Assembly (NCBI GenBank): GCA_030600525.1
Contig: JAUVLX010000019.1
Span: 1-20,472 of the forward strand
Direction of reading: 5' to 3'
DNA: 20,472 nt
DNA from: Desulfobulbus sp.
GTDB taxonomy: Bacteria > Desulfobacterota > Desulfobulbia > Desulfobulbales > Desulfobulbaceae
The position numbers and the translations under genes are program-made. The notes under the pieces were generated by a model. That model was given only the letters and a program-made list of their open reading frames with translations, ran no database searches and was not told the DNA's origin. Below, piece by piece: positions 1-7,530 of this stretch. Positions within the stretch are counted from its first letter, which is position 1. The number at the start of each line of letters is the position of its first letter.

Positions 1-1641
1 TGGCAACCCAGCATTGTGGAGGATTTAGGGCAACGCTTTTTACGTTATCTGGTTGCCTTTGAATCAATCGAGGCTGAAGTGGCACGAGTCGACGCTACTG
101 AAGCAGGCACAGGCGCCAGGCTTATTGGCAGAGATGTCCGAAATACAGTTGAAAACGTAGCTTCATCCCTGTCAACTATTTTTAATCGCAGGCAAACAAC
201 CACATTTAAGGTTCAACGCTCTGTTAGAGATACTTTCGGTAGCAAGCGGGACCAGATAGGGGCACATCTCTATAATCAACGCCAGGCTATCAGTAATGCC
301 ATCGAAGACCTGGCTATTCAAGCCAGCTATGTTTTCCGCCGTGCAACAGCAACATCACCACCGCAAATGGCGCTGCGTGTTCACAAATTTAAAGATAAGC
401 TAGTCCGTTACATATTTGGCCGCACAGGAGTTTTGTTAGATATTGAACTCAATACAACGAGACGCGGCAGAAACGCTCTACTTAATCGTAGCAATCCGGT
501 AAATGCTGTAACCGTGCAGTTTTTACACTTACCTCCAATATCAAGTAACTCCAATTTATGGCGCGATGCGCTGACACATCGTACAACCGTAACAGGTAGA
601 ACACCGATCCCTGAAGATGAACGCGGTGCCGTACGAACCCGGGTTCGGCAAGTAGTACGTGGCATGGGGCCAAGTTCACAAGTTTGGTCAAATGATGGTT
701 ATAGGCTCTCCAGGCATGTATTCGAGGCCGTGGATGAATTGGCCCGACAAGAACAGGAAGCAGGTGCCGCTGGGCAAGTGGCGGCCGAGGATTTACCGGC
801 TAAGTCTTACTATCTCGATACCGATAGTACGGCTCACACAACAACAAGTGGTGGGGCTGATATCGGCAACGTTGGGCTACGCCTTGGAACCTATGGTCAA
901 AGGCTACGACAAGATGGGAGTAGCCCAAGGGGGCCACAATGGGCTCGTGAGCGCGAGTCACATCACATTACTCAATATCTTCTCGTAGAGTACTTTCATA
1001 ACGGTAAGGGCAATAGTAGAGAATCCGATTCTGATCGTATGGCGTTTCCACTCATTTTTGCTCGCGGTCCTGATGCTTATCCTGAGCTGACCCTAACAGC
1101 AGAAAATATGCCCAATACATATCGCAGTATACAAATTGCGACCTTAGAAGAGGGCAGGGGTGCTGAAATGCCAGCAATTAGTATTGCACGTCCAACTCAT
1201 CGTCGTGGTCGTTTGCACGTATCACCTTATGCGGACGATTTTAATGACGCGCCAGACATTACCACTCAAGCTGGGGCAGTAAATCGCAAGTTCATGAGTT
1301 ACTTAACCTCCGCCTATAAAGCTAAAGAAGAAGCGGCGCTTGCAAGCGAGGCTGGATATACGGAGTGGGTACAGTGGCGGGATAATAATACCACTCAGGT
1401 CGCAGGTACGATTCATTCCGCAATGCAACATACGTATAAGTGGATGCGTGACTATATGCAGGCGCGCTTACAAGTAGGATTACGTGTCAATGAACGTGAA
1501 TATTATAACGATCTTGGTGAAGCCACTACGCGCACCAATTCTGCAGACTATCAAATCAGGACTTCAGAGATGGATACCGTGTTTACTGCTGCAGTGGGGC
1601 ATAACCGGAGGGGTATGGAACGGTATGGCTGGACGGGTTAA
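1..1641 (+). CDS. Partial large protein with SHH/HNH-like nuclease pattern; candidate eCIS cargo
   Basis: The reading frame is open from base 1, so the N-terminus lies upstream; a GTG at 16 exists but no Shine-Dalgarno is visible before it, so I treat it as internal. Residue numbers count from that GTG. I do not recognise the first ~300 residues: they are charged, mostly helical in appearance and rich in Arg. Residues 315-320 read SHHITQ, followed about 75 residues later by an ISIARPTHRRGRLHVSPY stretch (His395, His401). A paired His motif followed by a hydrophobic strand and H-x5-H is the arrangement of His-Me-finger (HNH/EndoVII, e.g. Tox-SHH-like) toxin nucleases. The remaining ~140 residues are predicted helical (YLTSAYKAKEEAALASEAG). 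No signal peptide or membrane segment is visible. The gene ends 20 bases before the CIS tube-family gene. It is AT-richer than the baseplate genes, which suggests a separately acquired cargo. Nuclease function is inference; a structural accessory protein is the alternative. Confidence 0.6.
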   Translation, partial: WQPSIVEDLGQRFLRYLVAFESIEAEVARVDATEAGTGARLIGRDVRNTVENVASSLSTIFNRRQTTTFKVQRSVRDTFGSKRDQIGAHLYNQRQAISNAIEDLAIQASYVFRRATATSPPQMALRVHKFKDKLVRYIFGRTGVLLDIELNTTRRGRNALLNRSNPVNAVTVQFLHLPPISSNSNLWRDALTHRTTVTGRTPIPEDERGAVRTRVRQVVRGMGPSSQVWSNDGYRLSRHVFEAVDELARQEQEAGAAGQVAAEDLPAKSYYLDTDSTAHTTTSGGADIGNVGLRLGTYGQRLRQDGSSPRGPQWARERESHHITQYLLVEYFHNGKGNSRESDSDRMAFPLIFARGPDAYPELTLTAENMPNTYRSIQIATLEEGRGAEMPAISIARPTHRRGRLHVSPYADDFNDAPDITTQAGAVNRKFMSYLTSAYKAKEEAALASEAGYTEWVQWRDNNTTQVAGTIHSAMQHTYKWMRDYMQARLQVGLRVNEREYYNDLGEATTRTNSADYQIRTSEMDTVFTAAVGHNRRGMERYGWTG

Positions 1642-1661
1642 AAAGTTATGGGAGATATACA

Positions 1662-2420
1662 ATGACATCAGGCTATAGCCGCAGTCCAAAACTGTTAAAA
1701 GGAGCTCTTATTGAGTTCTCCTCGCGCTTTATCGGGCCTATACCAAATATAATCATATTCCAGTACAACCCGGAGACCTTGAGCCGCTCCCTGCAACCAT
1801 GGGCACCACCCCCGGCATCAGATAGCAGCAGTGCTGAGAGTGGCGAGGGTGGAAGTGGCGGCAGCACTGCAAGCAGTTCAGGCTCAAGCGGTACTGCTAC
1901 CGCACAACCCTATGACCCCGGTGAAACTTTTAGTTTAAGTCTGGAGTTGGATGCCACCGATGCTTTGGAAACACCGGAAAACCACCCTGTAGCGGTATTG
2001 ACCGGTGTGGCGGATCGTATTGCGGCGTTGGAGATGCTCCTGTACCCGGACAAAGAAGGCAGCGATCTGTTAGGGGCCATCGGTGATGTGTTGAGCTTAA
2101 CTTCCGAAGATGATCCGGAACCACGCTACAGCGTACCCATACTGCTGTTTGTTTGGGGGCCGGGCCGCATCGTACCAGTGCGTGTTACCACTTTTTCTGT
2201 GGAGGAGCAGGCCTTTTCCACCGCCCTCTATCCTATACGGGCTAAGGTAAGTGTTGGGCTTACGGTGTTAACGCCCAACCATTTAAAAGATCACCCGGAT
2301 TCCATCAGCAAAGAGATTGCCATTACATCCTACGACTTCACCTTTGCCCAGAAGAATGTGTTGTCCATGGCCAACCTTGCAAACAGTGTTGAATCCATAC
2401 TCGGCATGATGCCGTTTTAG
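1662..2420 (+). CDS. CIS tube-family protein (Afp7 N-domain/baseplate hub linker)
   Basis: This 252-residue protein matches the pattern of contractile injection system tube/LysM-family proteins, the Afp7 N-terminal type that joins the inner tube to the hub and wedges. Visible landmarks are the N-terminal SPKLLKGALIEF with FQYNPETLSRSLQ (residues 8-45), a LELDATDALETPENHP strand-helix (94-109) and a C-terminal LLFVWGPGRIVPVRVTTFSVEE core followed by PIRAKVSVGLTVL (residues 161-203). It lacks the LysM domain that follows in Afp7; a LysM-like protein is the next gene, so the function appears split in two. Residues 50-88 are an unusually Ser/Gly-rich linker. Start chosen at the ATG with GGGAG 7 bases upstream (1650-1654). 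The last ~40 residues are predicted amphipathic helix. Confidence 0.82.
   Translation: MTSGYSRSPKLLKGALIEFSSRFIGPIPNIIIFQYNPETLSRSLQPWAPPPASDSSSAESGEGGSGGSTASSSGSSGTATAQPYDPGETFSLSLELDATDALETPENHPVAVLTGVADRIAALEMLLYPDKEGSDLLGAIGDVLSLTSEDDPEPRYSVPILLFVWGPGRIVPVRVTTFSVEEQAFSTALYPIRAKVSVGLTVLTPNHLKDHPDSISKEIAITSYDFTFAQKNVLSMANLANSVESILGMMPF
1809..1925 (+). repeat. Ser/Gly-rich low-complexity insert inside the CIS tube-family gene
   Basis: Codons 50-88 of the tube-family gene encode almost only Ser, Gly, Ala, Thr and acidic residues (for example GEGGSGGSTASSSGSSG). It interrupts the stretch between the N-terminal strand and the LELDATD strand, where the family tolerates a variable loop. The reading frame is intact and there is no exact DNA tandem repeat, so this is compositional bias and not a microsatellite. 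Confidence 0.6.
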
Positions 2421-2423
2421 GAG
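2419..2423 (+). promoter_or_regulatory. Shine-Dalgarno AGGAG selecting the ATG at 2429
   Basis: AGGAG overlaps the stop codon of the CIS tube-family gene (TAG, 2418-2420) and sits 5 bases before ATG 2429. The longer GTG start at 2423 would overlap this site, so the ATG is preferred. The arrangement implies translational coupling between the two genes. Confidence 0.6.
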
Positions 2424-2428
2424 TGGTT

Positions 2429-2701
2429 ATGTTTGATGATAAAAGTCGTTACAAAGGTGCTAGCCAATACCAACGCACCGATAGGCAGGGGCGAACGGTA
2501 AGCATCGTACAGGTGCCAGAGGAGCAGAGTGAAATCTTCCGAGGGTATCACCAACGTATACAGGGCCAGCGGTTGGATCACATGGCCTACAAGTACATAA
2601 ATAATTCGGCGGGATTTTGGCGTATTGGTCACCTCAACGACGTGATGCTGCCAGAGGCTTTGAGCGAAGCAGCTGTCATCGCTATACCAAAGAAGAAGTA
2701 G
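2429..2701 (+). CDS. LysM-like small baseplate hub protein
   Basis: A 90-residue basic protein. The C-terminal half (QGQRLDHMAYKYINNSAGFW followed by RIGHLND) has the LysM / phage tail protein X (gpX) pattern, in which a D-x-hydrophobic-A-x-K/R-Y helix precedes a strand with FWRI and a conserved N-D. In Afp7-type proteins this domain is fused to the tube-family domain; here it is a free-standing gene directly after it. In phage and eCIS particles the domain packs against the central hub and is not thought to act as a cell-wall hydrolase. The N-terminal 40 residues (SRYKGASQYQRTDRQGR) are probably an extended strand that docks on neighbours. Start set at ATG 2429 by the AGGAG site. It is followed 4 bases later by the gpD-type hub gene. 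Confidence 0.72.
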   Translation: MFDDKSRYKGASQYQRTDRQGRTVSIVQVPEEQSEIFRGYHQRIQGQRLDHMAYKYINNSAGFWRIGHLNDVMLPEALSEAAVIAIPKKK

Positions 2702-2705
2702 AGAA

Positions 2706-3761
2706 ATGGGACTCAATATAAGCATATCAGTCAATGGTTCAGTTGATGCAGAGCTGGCGGCTGCCATCCGGGTGGAGGTGCAGGAGCGCATGGGACAACC
2801 TACCACCTATCGGCTGCACTACCCGGCGGATATCAGTGAAGGGGACTTACCGCTTCTGTCCGATTTCCGTTTGGATGCGGGGGCAGAGATCACTCTGAGT
2901 GTGCCCACTGACAGCGGCACGGTGTGTCTGGTAAAAGGTCCGGTGAGTGGCCAGTACATCCATTTCCAGCACGGAGGTGAAGGCTCGACCCTGGAAGTGC
3001 AGGGCGGAGACACAGCCATTACCATGGACCGGGAGGCCAAGTCTCAGGTGTGGGCGGGGGTGACTGATAGCGATGCGGTGAGCGCCATATTGGCCACCTA
3101 CGGTTTGACGCTGGATGTAGAGTCCACCTTTGCCGGGCATTTTGAAGACAAACACACCCTGGTCCAGCGGCAAAGCGATTACCAGTTTGTGCAAAACCTG
3201 GCCCGGCGTAACGGCTACCTGTTTTGGTTGAGTTGCGGTGCTACAGGTATGGAAACTGCCCATTTTAAACGTCCACCCCTAGGAGGGAGCAGTGCGGTGG
3301 AACTGGTTATCAATTTGGATTCGCCTAACATCGAGCAACTGGATCTGGACTGGGATGTAGAACGACCCACCAGTGTGGAGGCGATGCAACTGGACTTGAA
3401 TCAACTTAGCGATATCGACGGTGGTGCAACTCAAACCCCGTTGGACCTGCTGGGGGGCAGAGGGCTGGCAGACATTACCGGGGATACCCGCTCTCAATAC
3501 CTTTCCGCTCCCTCTGATGATGGAGGCGACCTGGCAGGTAGGGGCGAGGGCTCTCTCATCGAGACGGGTTGGTTTATTCGCGCACGTTGTCAAACTACCT
3601 ATGAGCGGTTGGGCAGCGTGGTGCGTGCCCATAGCTTGGTGGATATGCGGGGAGCAGGACGGCGTCACAGCGGGCAGTATTTTGTATCCGCTGTGCGGCA
3701 CGTGATCGATGGTGTCTCTCACAGGATGGAAATCGAACTTGTACGCAACGCTTGGGAGTAA
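2706..3761 (+). CDS. gpD-type (late control D / gp27-like) hub protein
   Basis: At 351 residues this has the usual size of the phage late control gene D / gp27-like hub family, which also forms the N-terminal part of Afp8 and VgrG. It forms the trimeric ring between tube and spike. Visible features are an N-terminal beta-rich domain (VEVQERMGQPTTYRLHYP; GAEITLSV) and the typical VSAILATYGLTLDV then RQSDYQFVQNLARRNGYLFW stretch around residues 125-177, which is the family hallmark (Y-x-F-V-x-x-L-A-x-x-N-G-Y). The C-terminal third carries the second barrel, ending YFVSAVRHVIDGVSHRMEIE. Unlike VgrG, there is no fused spike: the OB-fold spike is the next gene. The Shine-Dalgarno is weak (AGAAGAAG, 2691-2698), consistent with coupling from the preceding gene that stops 4 bases upstream. 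Confidence 0.85.
   Translation: MGLNISISVNGSVDAELAAAIRVEVQERMGQPTTYRLHYPADISEGDLPLLSDFRLDAGAEITLSVPTDSGTVCLVKGPVSGQYIHFQHGGEGSTLEVQGGDTAITMDREAKSQVWAGVTDSDAVSAILATYGLTLDVESTFAGHFEDKHTLVQRQSDYQFVQNLARRNGYLFWLSCGATGMETAHFKRPPLGGSSAVELVINLDSPNIEQLDLDWDVERPTSVEAMQLDLNQLSDIDGGATQTPLDLLGGRGLADITGDTRSQYLSAPSDDGGDLAGRGEGSLIETGWFIRARCQTTYERLGSVVRAHSLVDMRGAGRRHSGQYFVSAVRHVIDGVSHRMEIELVRNAWE
3754..3758 (+). promoter_or_regulatory. Shine-Dalgarno GGGAG selecting the ATG at 3766
   Basis: GGGAG lies within the last codons of the hub gene and is 7 bases before ATG 3766. A longer in-frame start at 3709 would overlap the hub gene by 53 bases and has no ribosome site, so it is rejected. The ATG at 3761 hits a stop after two codons. 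Confidence 0.55.
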
Positions 3762-3765
3762 TGAG

Positions 3766-4323
3766 ATGAGCCAAGACTTACTGCAAACAATCGTCTCCTG
3801 GATACGTAACCGTTACTTCGGGAAGTACCGGGGCACAGTTACTGACAATGCAGACCCTACAGCCCGTGGACGCATAAAGGTACGGGTTCCTTCTGTACTG
3901 GGGAACTTGGAAGTATGGGCCATGCCCTGTGTGCCTTATGCGGGCGATGGTGTGGGGTTTTACTGTCTGCCCAATACGGGTACCGGGGTATGGGTGGAGT
4001 TTGAAGCAGGGGATAGCTCTTACCCTATCTGGAGCGGTTGTTTCTGGGCCGACAGCCAGTTACCGGACGACTCCGATGCCAACATAAAAACCTTGAAGAC
4101 CGACTCGGTGACCCTGCGTATTGACGACAGTGGAGATGAACTGAAAGCGGAGACCTCCAACGGTGCCAAAGTCACCATTACTGATGAGATTGTAAGTGAA
4201 AAAGGGAGCACCAGCCACACCGTCAGCAGCAGCAACATCACCAGCGACTCAGGTGGCAGCGGCAAGGTGGACGTATCTTCTTCTTCTGTCAGTGTTAACA
4301 ACGGCGCATGGGAGGTGATGTGA
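3766..4323 (+). CDS. gpV/gp5-type OB-fold spike protein (Afp8 C-domain-like)
   Basis: A 185-residue baseplate assembly protein V / gp5-like spike. Residues 18-95 form the OB-fold: FGKYRGTVTDNADPTARGRI then KVRVPSVLG, followed by WAMPCVPYAGDG and GTGVWVEFEAGDSSYPIWSG, all characteristic of this family. Residues ~105-185 are a low-complexity, Ser/Thr/Asp-rich beta stretch (VTLRIDDSGDELKAET; NGAKVTI; SSSSVSVNNG) of the kind that forms the triple-stranded beta-helix needle of gp5 and VgrG. No lysozyme domain is present, as usual for eCIS. Cys55, Cys67 and Cys92 are in the OB domain. It starts 4 bases after the hub stop and its TGA overlaps the ATG of the PAAR-like tip gene by one base, which fits equimolar production of spike and tip. 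Confidence 0.85.
   Translation: MSQDLLQTIVSWIRNRYFGKYRGTVTDNADPTARGRIKVRVPSVLGNLEVWAMPCVPYAGDGVGFYCLPNTGTGVWVEFEAGDSSYPIWSGCFWADSQLPDDSDANIKTLKTDSVTLRIDDSGDELKAETSNGAKVTITDEIVSEKGSTSHTVSSSNITSDSGGSGKVDVSSSSVSVNNGAWEVM
4311..4318 (+). promoter_or_regulatory. Near-consensus Shine-Dalgarno GGAGGTGA before ATG 4323
   Basis: GGAGGTGA lies at the end of the spike gene, 4 bases before the ATG at 4323 that overlaps the spike stop (TGATG). It rules against the longer start at 4308 and marks strong re-initiation for the tip protein. Confidence 0.6.
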
Positions 4324-4667
4324 TGTCCGGCAACACCTTAACCACCACTTCAACGCTTATGTGCCCACATGGCGGCATGGTGCAGATTATCAGTACCAAC
4401 ACTCGGGTGACGGCTGACGGCGGCTTCGTGGCCCTGGCTACGGATACCTTTATTATCACCGGCTGCCCATTTCAAATACCGGCAGCTCCCAGCCCCATAC
4501 CCAGCCCCTGTATTCAGGTACAGTGGATTGTGCCGGATACCCGCAACATGGTTAATGGCACCCCCACATTAAGCCAGTCCAGCACCGGATTGTGCATCAG
4601 CGCCATGGGTATCCCCCAGGGGCAGGTGAGCATTGTAAACACCCAAGCCAAGGCCAGGAGTAGTTGA
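4323..4667 (+). CDS. PAAR-like spike tip protein with Cys/His cluster
   Basis: This 114-residue protein sits directly after the spike gene, where PAAR or PAAR-like tips are found. It lacks the classical PAAR tripeptide but has an ordered set of possible metal ligands: LMCPHGG (Cys14, His16), TGCPF (Cys48), SPCIQVQW (Cys63) and GLCISAMGIPQG (Cys91), with strands and turns between (ADGGFVALATDTFIITG). This resembles the PAAR-like (DUF4280-type) proteins common in eCIS loci, which cap the needle and can hold a metal ion at the point. A proline-rich segment (IPAAPSPIPSP, residues 52-62) lies between the second and third Cys. Start ATG 4323 overlaps the spike stop. Function is from family and position; metal binding is inferred. 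Confidence 0.72.
   Translation: MSGNTLTTTSTLMCPHGGMVQIISTNTRVTADGGFVALATDTFIITGCPFQIPAAPSPIPSPCIQVQWIVPDTRNMVNGTPTLSQSSTGLCISAMGIPQGQVSIVNTQAKARSS
4656..4660 (+). promoter_or_regulatory. Shine-Dalgarno AGGAG selecting ATG 4670
   Basis: AGGAG is 9 bases before ATG 4670. The alternative TTG at 4664 is only 3 bases from it, so the ATG is taken as the start of the gp25-like gene. Confidence 0.5.
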
Positions 4668-4669
4668 TT

Positions 4670-5047
4670 ATGCAAAAAAACGTATATGCCATTGAATATC
4701 CGTTTACAGTGGACCACGGCCTGAAAAGCCTGGCGATTCAGACCGATTTCGCCGCTCATGTGGAGCAGTTGATGAAACAGGTGCTGTTCACCAACCCGGG
4801 TGAGCGCATCAACCGGCCGGACTTTGGTTGCGGTATACGCCGAATGGTATTCGCTCCCAACAGTCAGGAGTCTGCCAGCCTGGTCCAGGTGACCATCTAC
4901 CAGGCCATGGAAAAATGGCTGGGTACCTTGGTTACAATAAATCAGGTGGATGTGAGCGCAGAAGATGAAGTACTGAGCCTAAAAATAAATTACACACTCA
5001 AAGCACGCCAAGAACGGCGCTATCTCAACGTGGAGGTGAGTTTATAA
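4670..5047 (+). CDS. gp25-type baseplate wedge protein (GPW/gp25 family)
   Basis: A 125-residue protein, the normal length of the gp25/GPW family. The family signature is clear: LFTNPGERINRPDFGCGIRR (residues ~39-58), in which the G-E-R ... F-G block is near invariant, followed by a helix (VTIYQAMEKWL) and a strand pair (LSLKINYTL ... RRYLNVEVSL). In T4 and eCIS baseplates gp25 is the wedge component that contacts the first sheath ring and starts sheath polymerisation. It begins 2 bases after the tip gene and its TAA overlaps the ATG of the first J gene (TAATG), with GGAGGTGA inside its end (5032-5039), so the two products are probably made together. Confidence 0.88.
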   Translation: MQKNVYAIEYPFTVDHGLKSLAIQTDFAAHVEQLMKQVLFTNPGERINRPDFGCGIRRMVFAPNSQESASLVQVTIYQAMEKWLGTLVTINQVDVSAEDEVLSLKINYTLKARQERRYLNVEVSL

Positions 5048-7530
5048 TGTCCTGCACCTTTGACCGTATTGAGAAACTACTGGAGCAAACCCTGGCCACC
5101 GGCATCGACTTCATCCATGTAGCCGATAATCAGGTGGTGTTGCAAGTCCACTTTCACATAAAACGGGACGCACCACCTGCCACGCCGAGGAATATTTTAA
5201 CCGGCCTCACCAAAGAGCAGATTGTGGTCCACCCTGCGCTTATCAATGTGGAAGAGGTGGATACGGACAAGGACACTGTGGCTGTGGAAAGCATCCAGTG
5301 GATAGAGTCCGACACTGTGTTGGAGATCACTACCAAAGCGTCTGGTGGATTTGAAAACTTCAAACTCTACATCGATGACATCCGGGTGGATGACTTCTAC
5401 AACGACGTGCTGTTTAGCTTTAAAGCCAACTGCGAGAGCCACCTGGACTGCAAACAGGCAGAGCACGAGTGCTTCGATGAAGACGAAGTGGACTTTCCCA
5501 TCGATTACCAGGCCAAGGATTTCTGGAGCTTCCGTCGAGCCTTGCTAGACTTCGCCTCGCTCCGCTACCAGGATTGGCAGGATAGGGCAGAGGCCGATGC
5601 AGGGGTGATGCTGGCGGAGGTGATGAGCGCACTGGGTGATGAGTTGAGCTTTTATCAGGACCGCGTAGCTCGCGAGGCCTATCTCGAGACAGCCACCCAG
5701 CGTCGCTCTTTACGGCACATCGCTCGACTGGTGGACTATGAAATCCACGAAGGCCTGGCCGCATCCACCTGGCTGGACATAACGGTTAATGAAGCAGAGA
5801 GTGGCAGCATCCCCGCTGGTGCCGATGTGTGGGTCGAGTCCGACAAAAGCGGCAACGTCTATTTTGAAGTAGGGCGCGGTCTGGCAGACAGTATCAATGA
5901 CGAAGCCTTTGCCGTGGATTCTGCCATCAACAGCCTTACCCCTCACATTTGGGACGAAGACGTCACCTGTTTGCCGGTAGGGGCTACTGAGCTTTACATC
6001 AACGGTGTCCATAAAGCTAACCTGCCGTTTAACGACACCGTGGACGATGACATTCCCTGCCGCTGGATGGTATTGAAAACAAACCCTGAAAATTCGGCCA
6101 TTACTGCACGCCGCCAGCTGGTGTGCGTTATCGATATCACCGAGCACACCGATCCGTTGGTGGATGACCCTGGCTGCGACACCGACATAACCCGGCTCGT
6201 CTGGCAGGAGGCCCAGTCCTTACCTTTTGAAATGGAGTTGGATACCCTGAAGGTGCGGGGTAATATCATCCCTGCCTCCGCAGGCAAACAGGCTGAGGTG
6301 GTATTTGTCACCGGCGCTGAAGTCGGCGACCTCGTGCCTGGCTTAACCGATTTGCAAAAAGCGGATGTGGGTCGAAGTGTGGAGCGCATCGGTGCAGATG
6401 ACACCATTATGCATCTGTTTACCCTGCCGTCATCGGAAGAACCCCCTTTGTGCTGGTTGGGAGATGGGGCCAAGGACGGTGTACCGGAGGTATACCTAAC
6501 CGAAGTGACCTGGGATGGCAGTAACTGGCAAAACATCAGCGGTGGGGAGTGGGAATGGACCCGTTCCTTCTTAGGGGAAAATGCCTCCCAGGCGGACGAC
6601 GAACACTACACGCTGGAAGACGGCACCTGGCGCCGGGTGGTAGGTTACCGGCGAGTGGGCAAAGAGGTTGTTCACTACGACTACGCCAGCAGCGATGGCA
6701 AAACTCTTCGCTTTGGCGACGATGCCTTCGGCCGTATACCTGATAATAAGATATTCAAAGTTCACTACCGTTTGGGTAACGGCAAGGTGGGTAATGTAGC
6801 CGCCAATACTCTGGTTCATTTCAGCCAGGGAACATTAAGCTTTGTGGCAAGTATCGATAATCCTTTTCCCGTAGAAAATGGCCAGGATGCAGAAACCTCG
6901 GAAGAGGCCAAACAGTTGGCTCCGGAGGCCTTCCGCGCAGTCACCTATCGGGCGGTAAGGGAAGAAGATTACCGGGAGGCGGCCGAACGGCTGGACTGGG
7001 TGCAACGGGCTGGTGCCCAATTCCGTTGGACCGGAAGCTGGCAAACCGCTTTTGTCACTCCAGACCCATTAGGTGCAGTCAATGTCAACGAAACCCAGCG
7101 AGAGGCTCTGGCTACCCAGATAGACCGCTTTCGTCAGGCAGGGAGGGAAGCGGTGGTTTCCGACCCTGTGTATGCCGACATCGACCTGAAAATAACCATT
7201 TGCGTTCAACCCCACGCCTACCCCGCTCAAGTGGAATCCCGAGTGATGAGAGCCCTCACCGGAAGCGGCAAAAAAACCGGTTTTTTCTCGGAAGATAATT
7301 TCACTTTCGGGACCCCTTTAAGGCGTTCTCAACTTGAGGCCACGATACAACAGGTGCCTGGAGTCAAAGCGGCGAACAGCATCACCATTCGTCGTCGTGG
7401 CTACTTCTCCTGGAAACCTCTTGTCGGCCTTTACTACCCGGTAAACACCTATGAAGTCATCAGGCTGGAAAACAATCCGGATAAACCGGAGCAGGGCACA
7501 CTGCAACTGATAATGGAGGGCGGCGCATGA
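5047..7530 (+). CDS. Baseplate J-like protein 1 (Afp11/gp6-type wedge)
   Basis: 827 residues, far longer than phage P2 gpJ and typical of eCIS baseplate-J proteins. Residues 1-145 form an extra N-terminal domain ending in a Cys-rich patch (CESHLDCKQAEHEC, residues 129-142). Then comes the conserved helical block: FWSFRRALLDFASLRYQDW, GVMLAEVMSALGDELSFYQD and QRRSLRHIARLVDYEI (residues ~159-232). The J core signature is RFGDDAFGRIP with VHYRLGNGKVGNVAANT (about residues 555-590). The C-terminal part holds the usual AVREEDYREAAERLDWVQRA segment and a second J-type domain with TFGTPLRRSQLEATIQQVPG. It forms the wedge dimer that keeps the baseplate in its extended state. It overlaps gp25 by one base and the second J gene by four (ATGA). 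Confidence 0.9.
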   Translation: MSCTFDRIEKLLEQTLATGIDFIHVADNQVVLQVHFHIKRDAPPATPRNILTGLTKEQIVVHPALINVEEVDTDKDTVAVESIQWIESDTVLEITTKASGGFENFKLYIDDIRVDDFYNDVLFSFKANCESHLDCKQAEHECFDEDEVDFPIDYQAKDFWSFRRALLDFASLRYQDWQDRAEADAGVMLAEVMSALGDELSFYQDRVAREAYLETATQRRSLRHIARLVDYEIHEGLAASTWLDITVNEAESGSIPAGADVWVESDKSGNVYFEVGRGLADSINDEAFAVDSAINSLTPHIWDEDVTCLPVGATELYINGVHKANLPFNDTVDDDIPCRWMVLKTNPENSAITARRQLVCVIDITEHTDPLVDDPGCDTDITRLVWQEAQSLPFEMELDTLKVRGNIIPASAGKQAEVVFVTGAEVGDLVPGLTDLQKADVGRSVERIGADDTIMHLFTLPSSEEPPLCWLGDGAKDGVPEVYLTEVTWDGSNWQNISGGEWEWTRSFLGENASQADDEHYTLEDGTWRRVVGYRRVGKEVVHYDYASSDGKTLRFGDDAFGRIPDNKIFKVHYRLGNGKVGNVAANTLVHFSQGTLSFVASIDNPFPVENGQDAETSEEAKQLAPEAFRAVTYRAVREEDYREAAERLDWVQRAGAQFRWTGSWQTAFVTPDPLGAVNVNETQREALATQIDRFRQAGREAVVSDPVYADIDLKITICVQPHAYPAQVESRVMRALTGSGKKTGFFSEDNFTFGTPLRRSQLEATIQQVPGVKAANSITIRRRGYFSWKPLVGLYYPVNTYEVIRLENNPDKPEQGTLQLIMEGGA

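Noticed and set aside
16..18. GTG as the true start of the first gene
   Set aside because: The frame is open back to base 1 and no Shine-Dalgarno is seen in the 15 bases before it; the gene is treated as 5'-truncated by the window.
5994..6536. 180-codon minus-strand ORF inside baseplate J1
   Set aside because: Antisense shadow of a strongly coding GC-rich gene; Ser/Thr/Pro-rich product without motifs.
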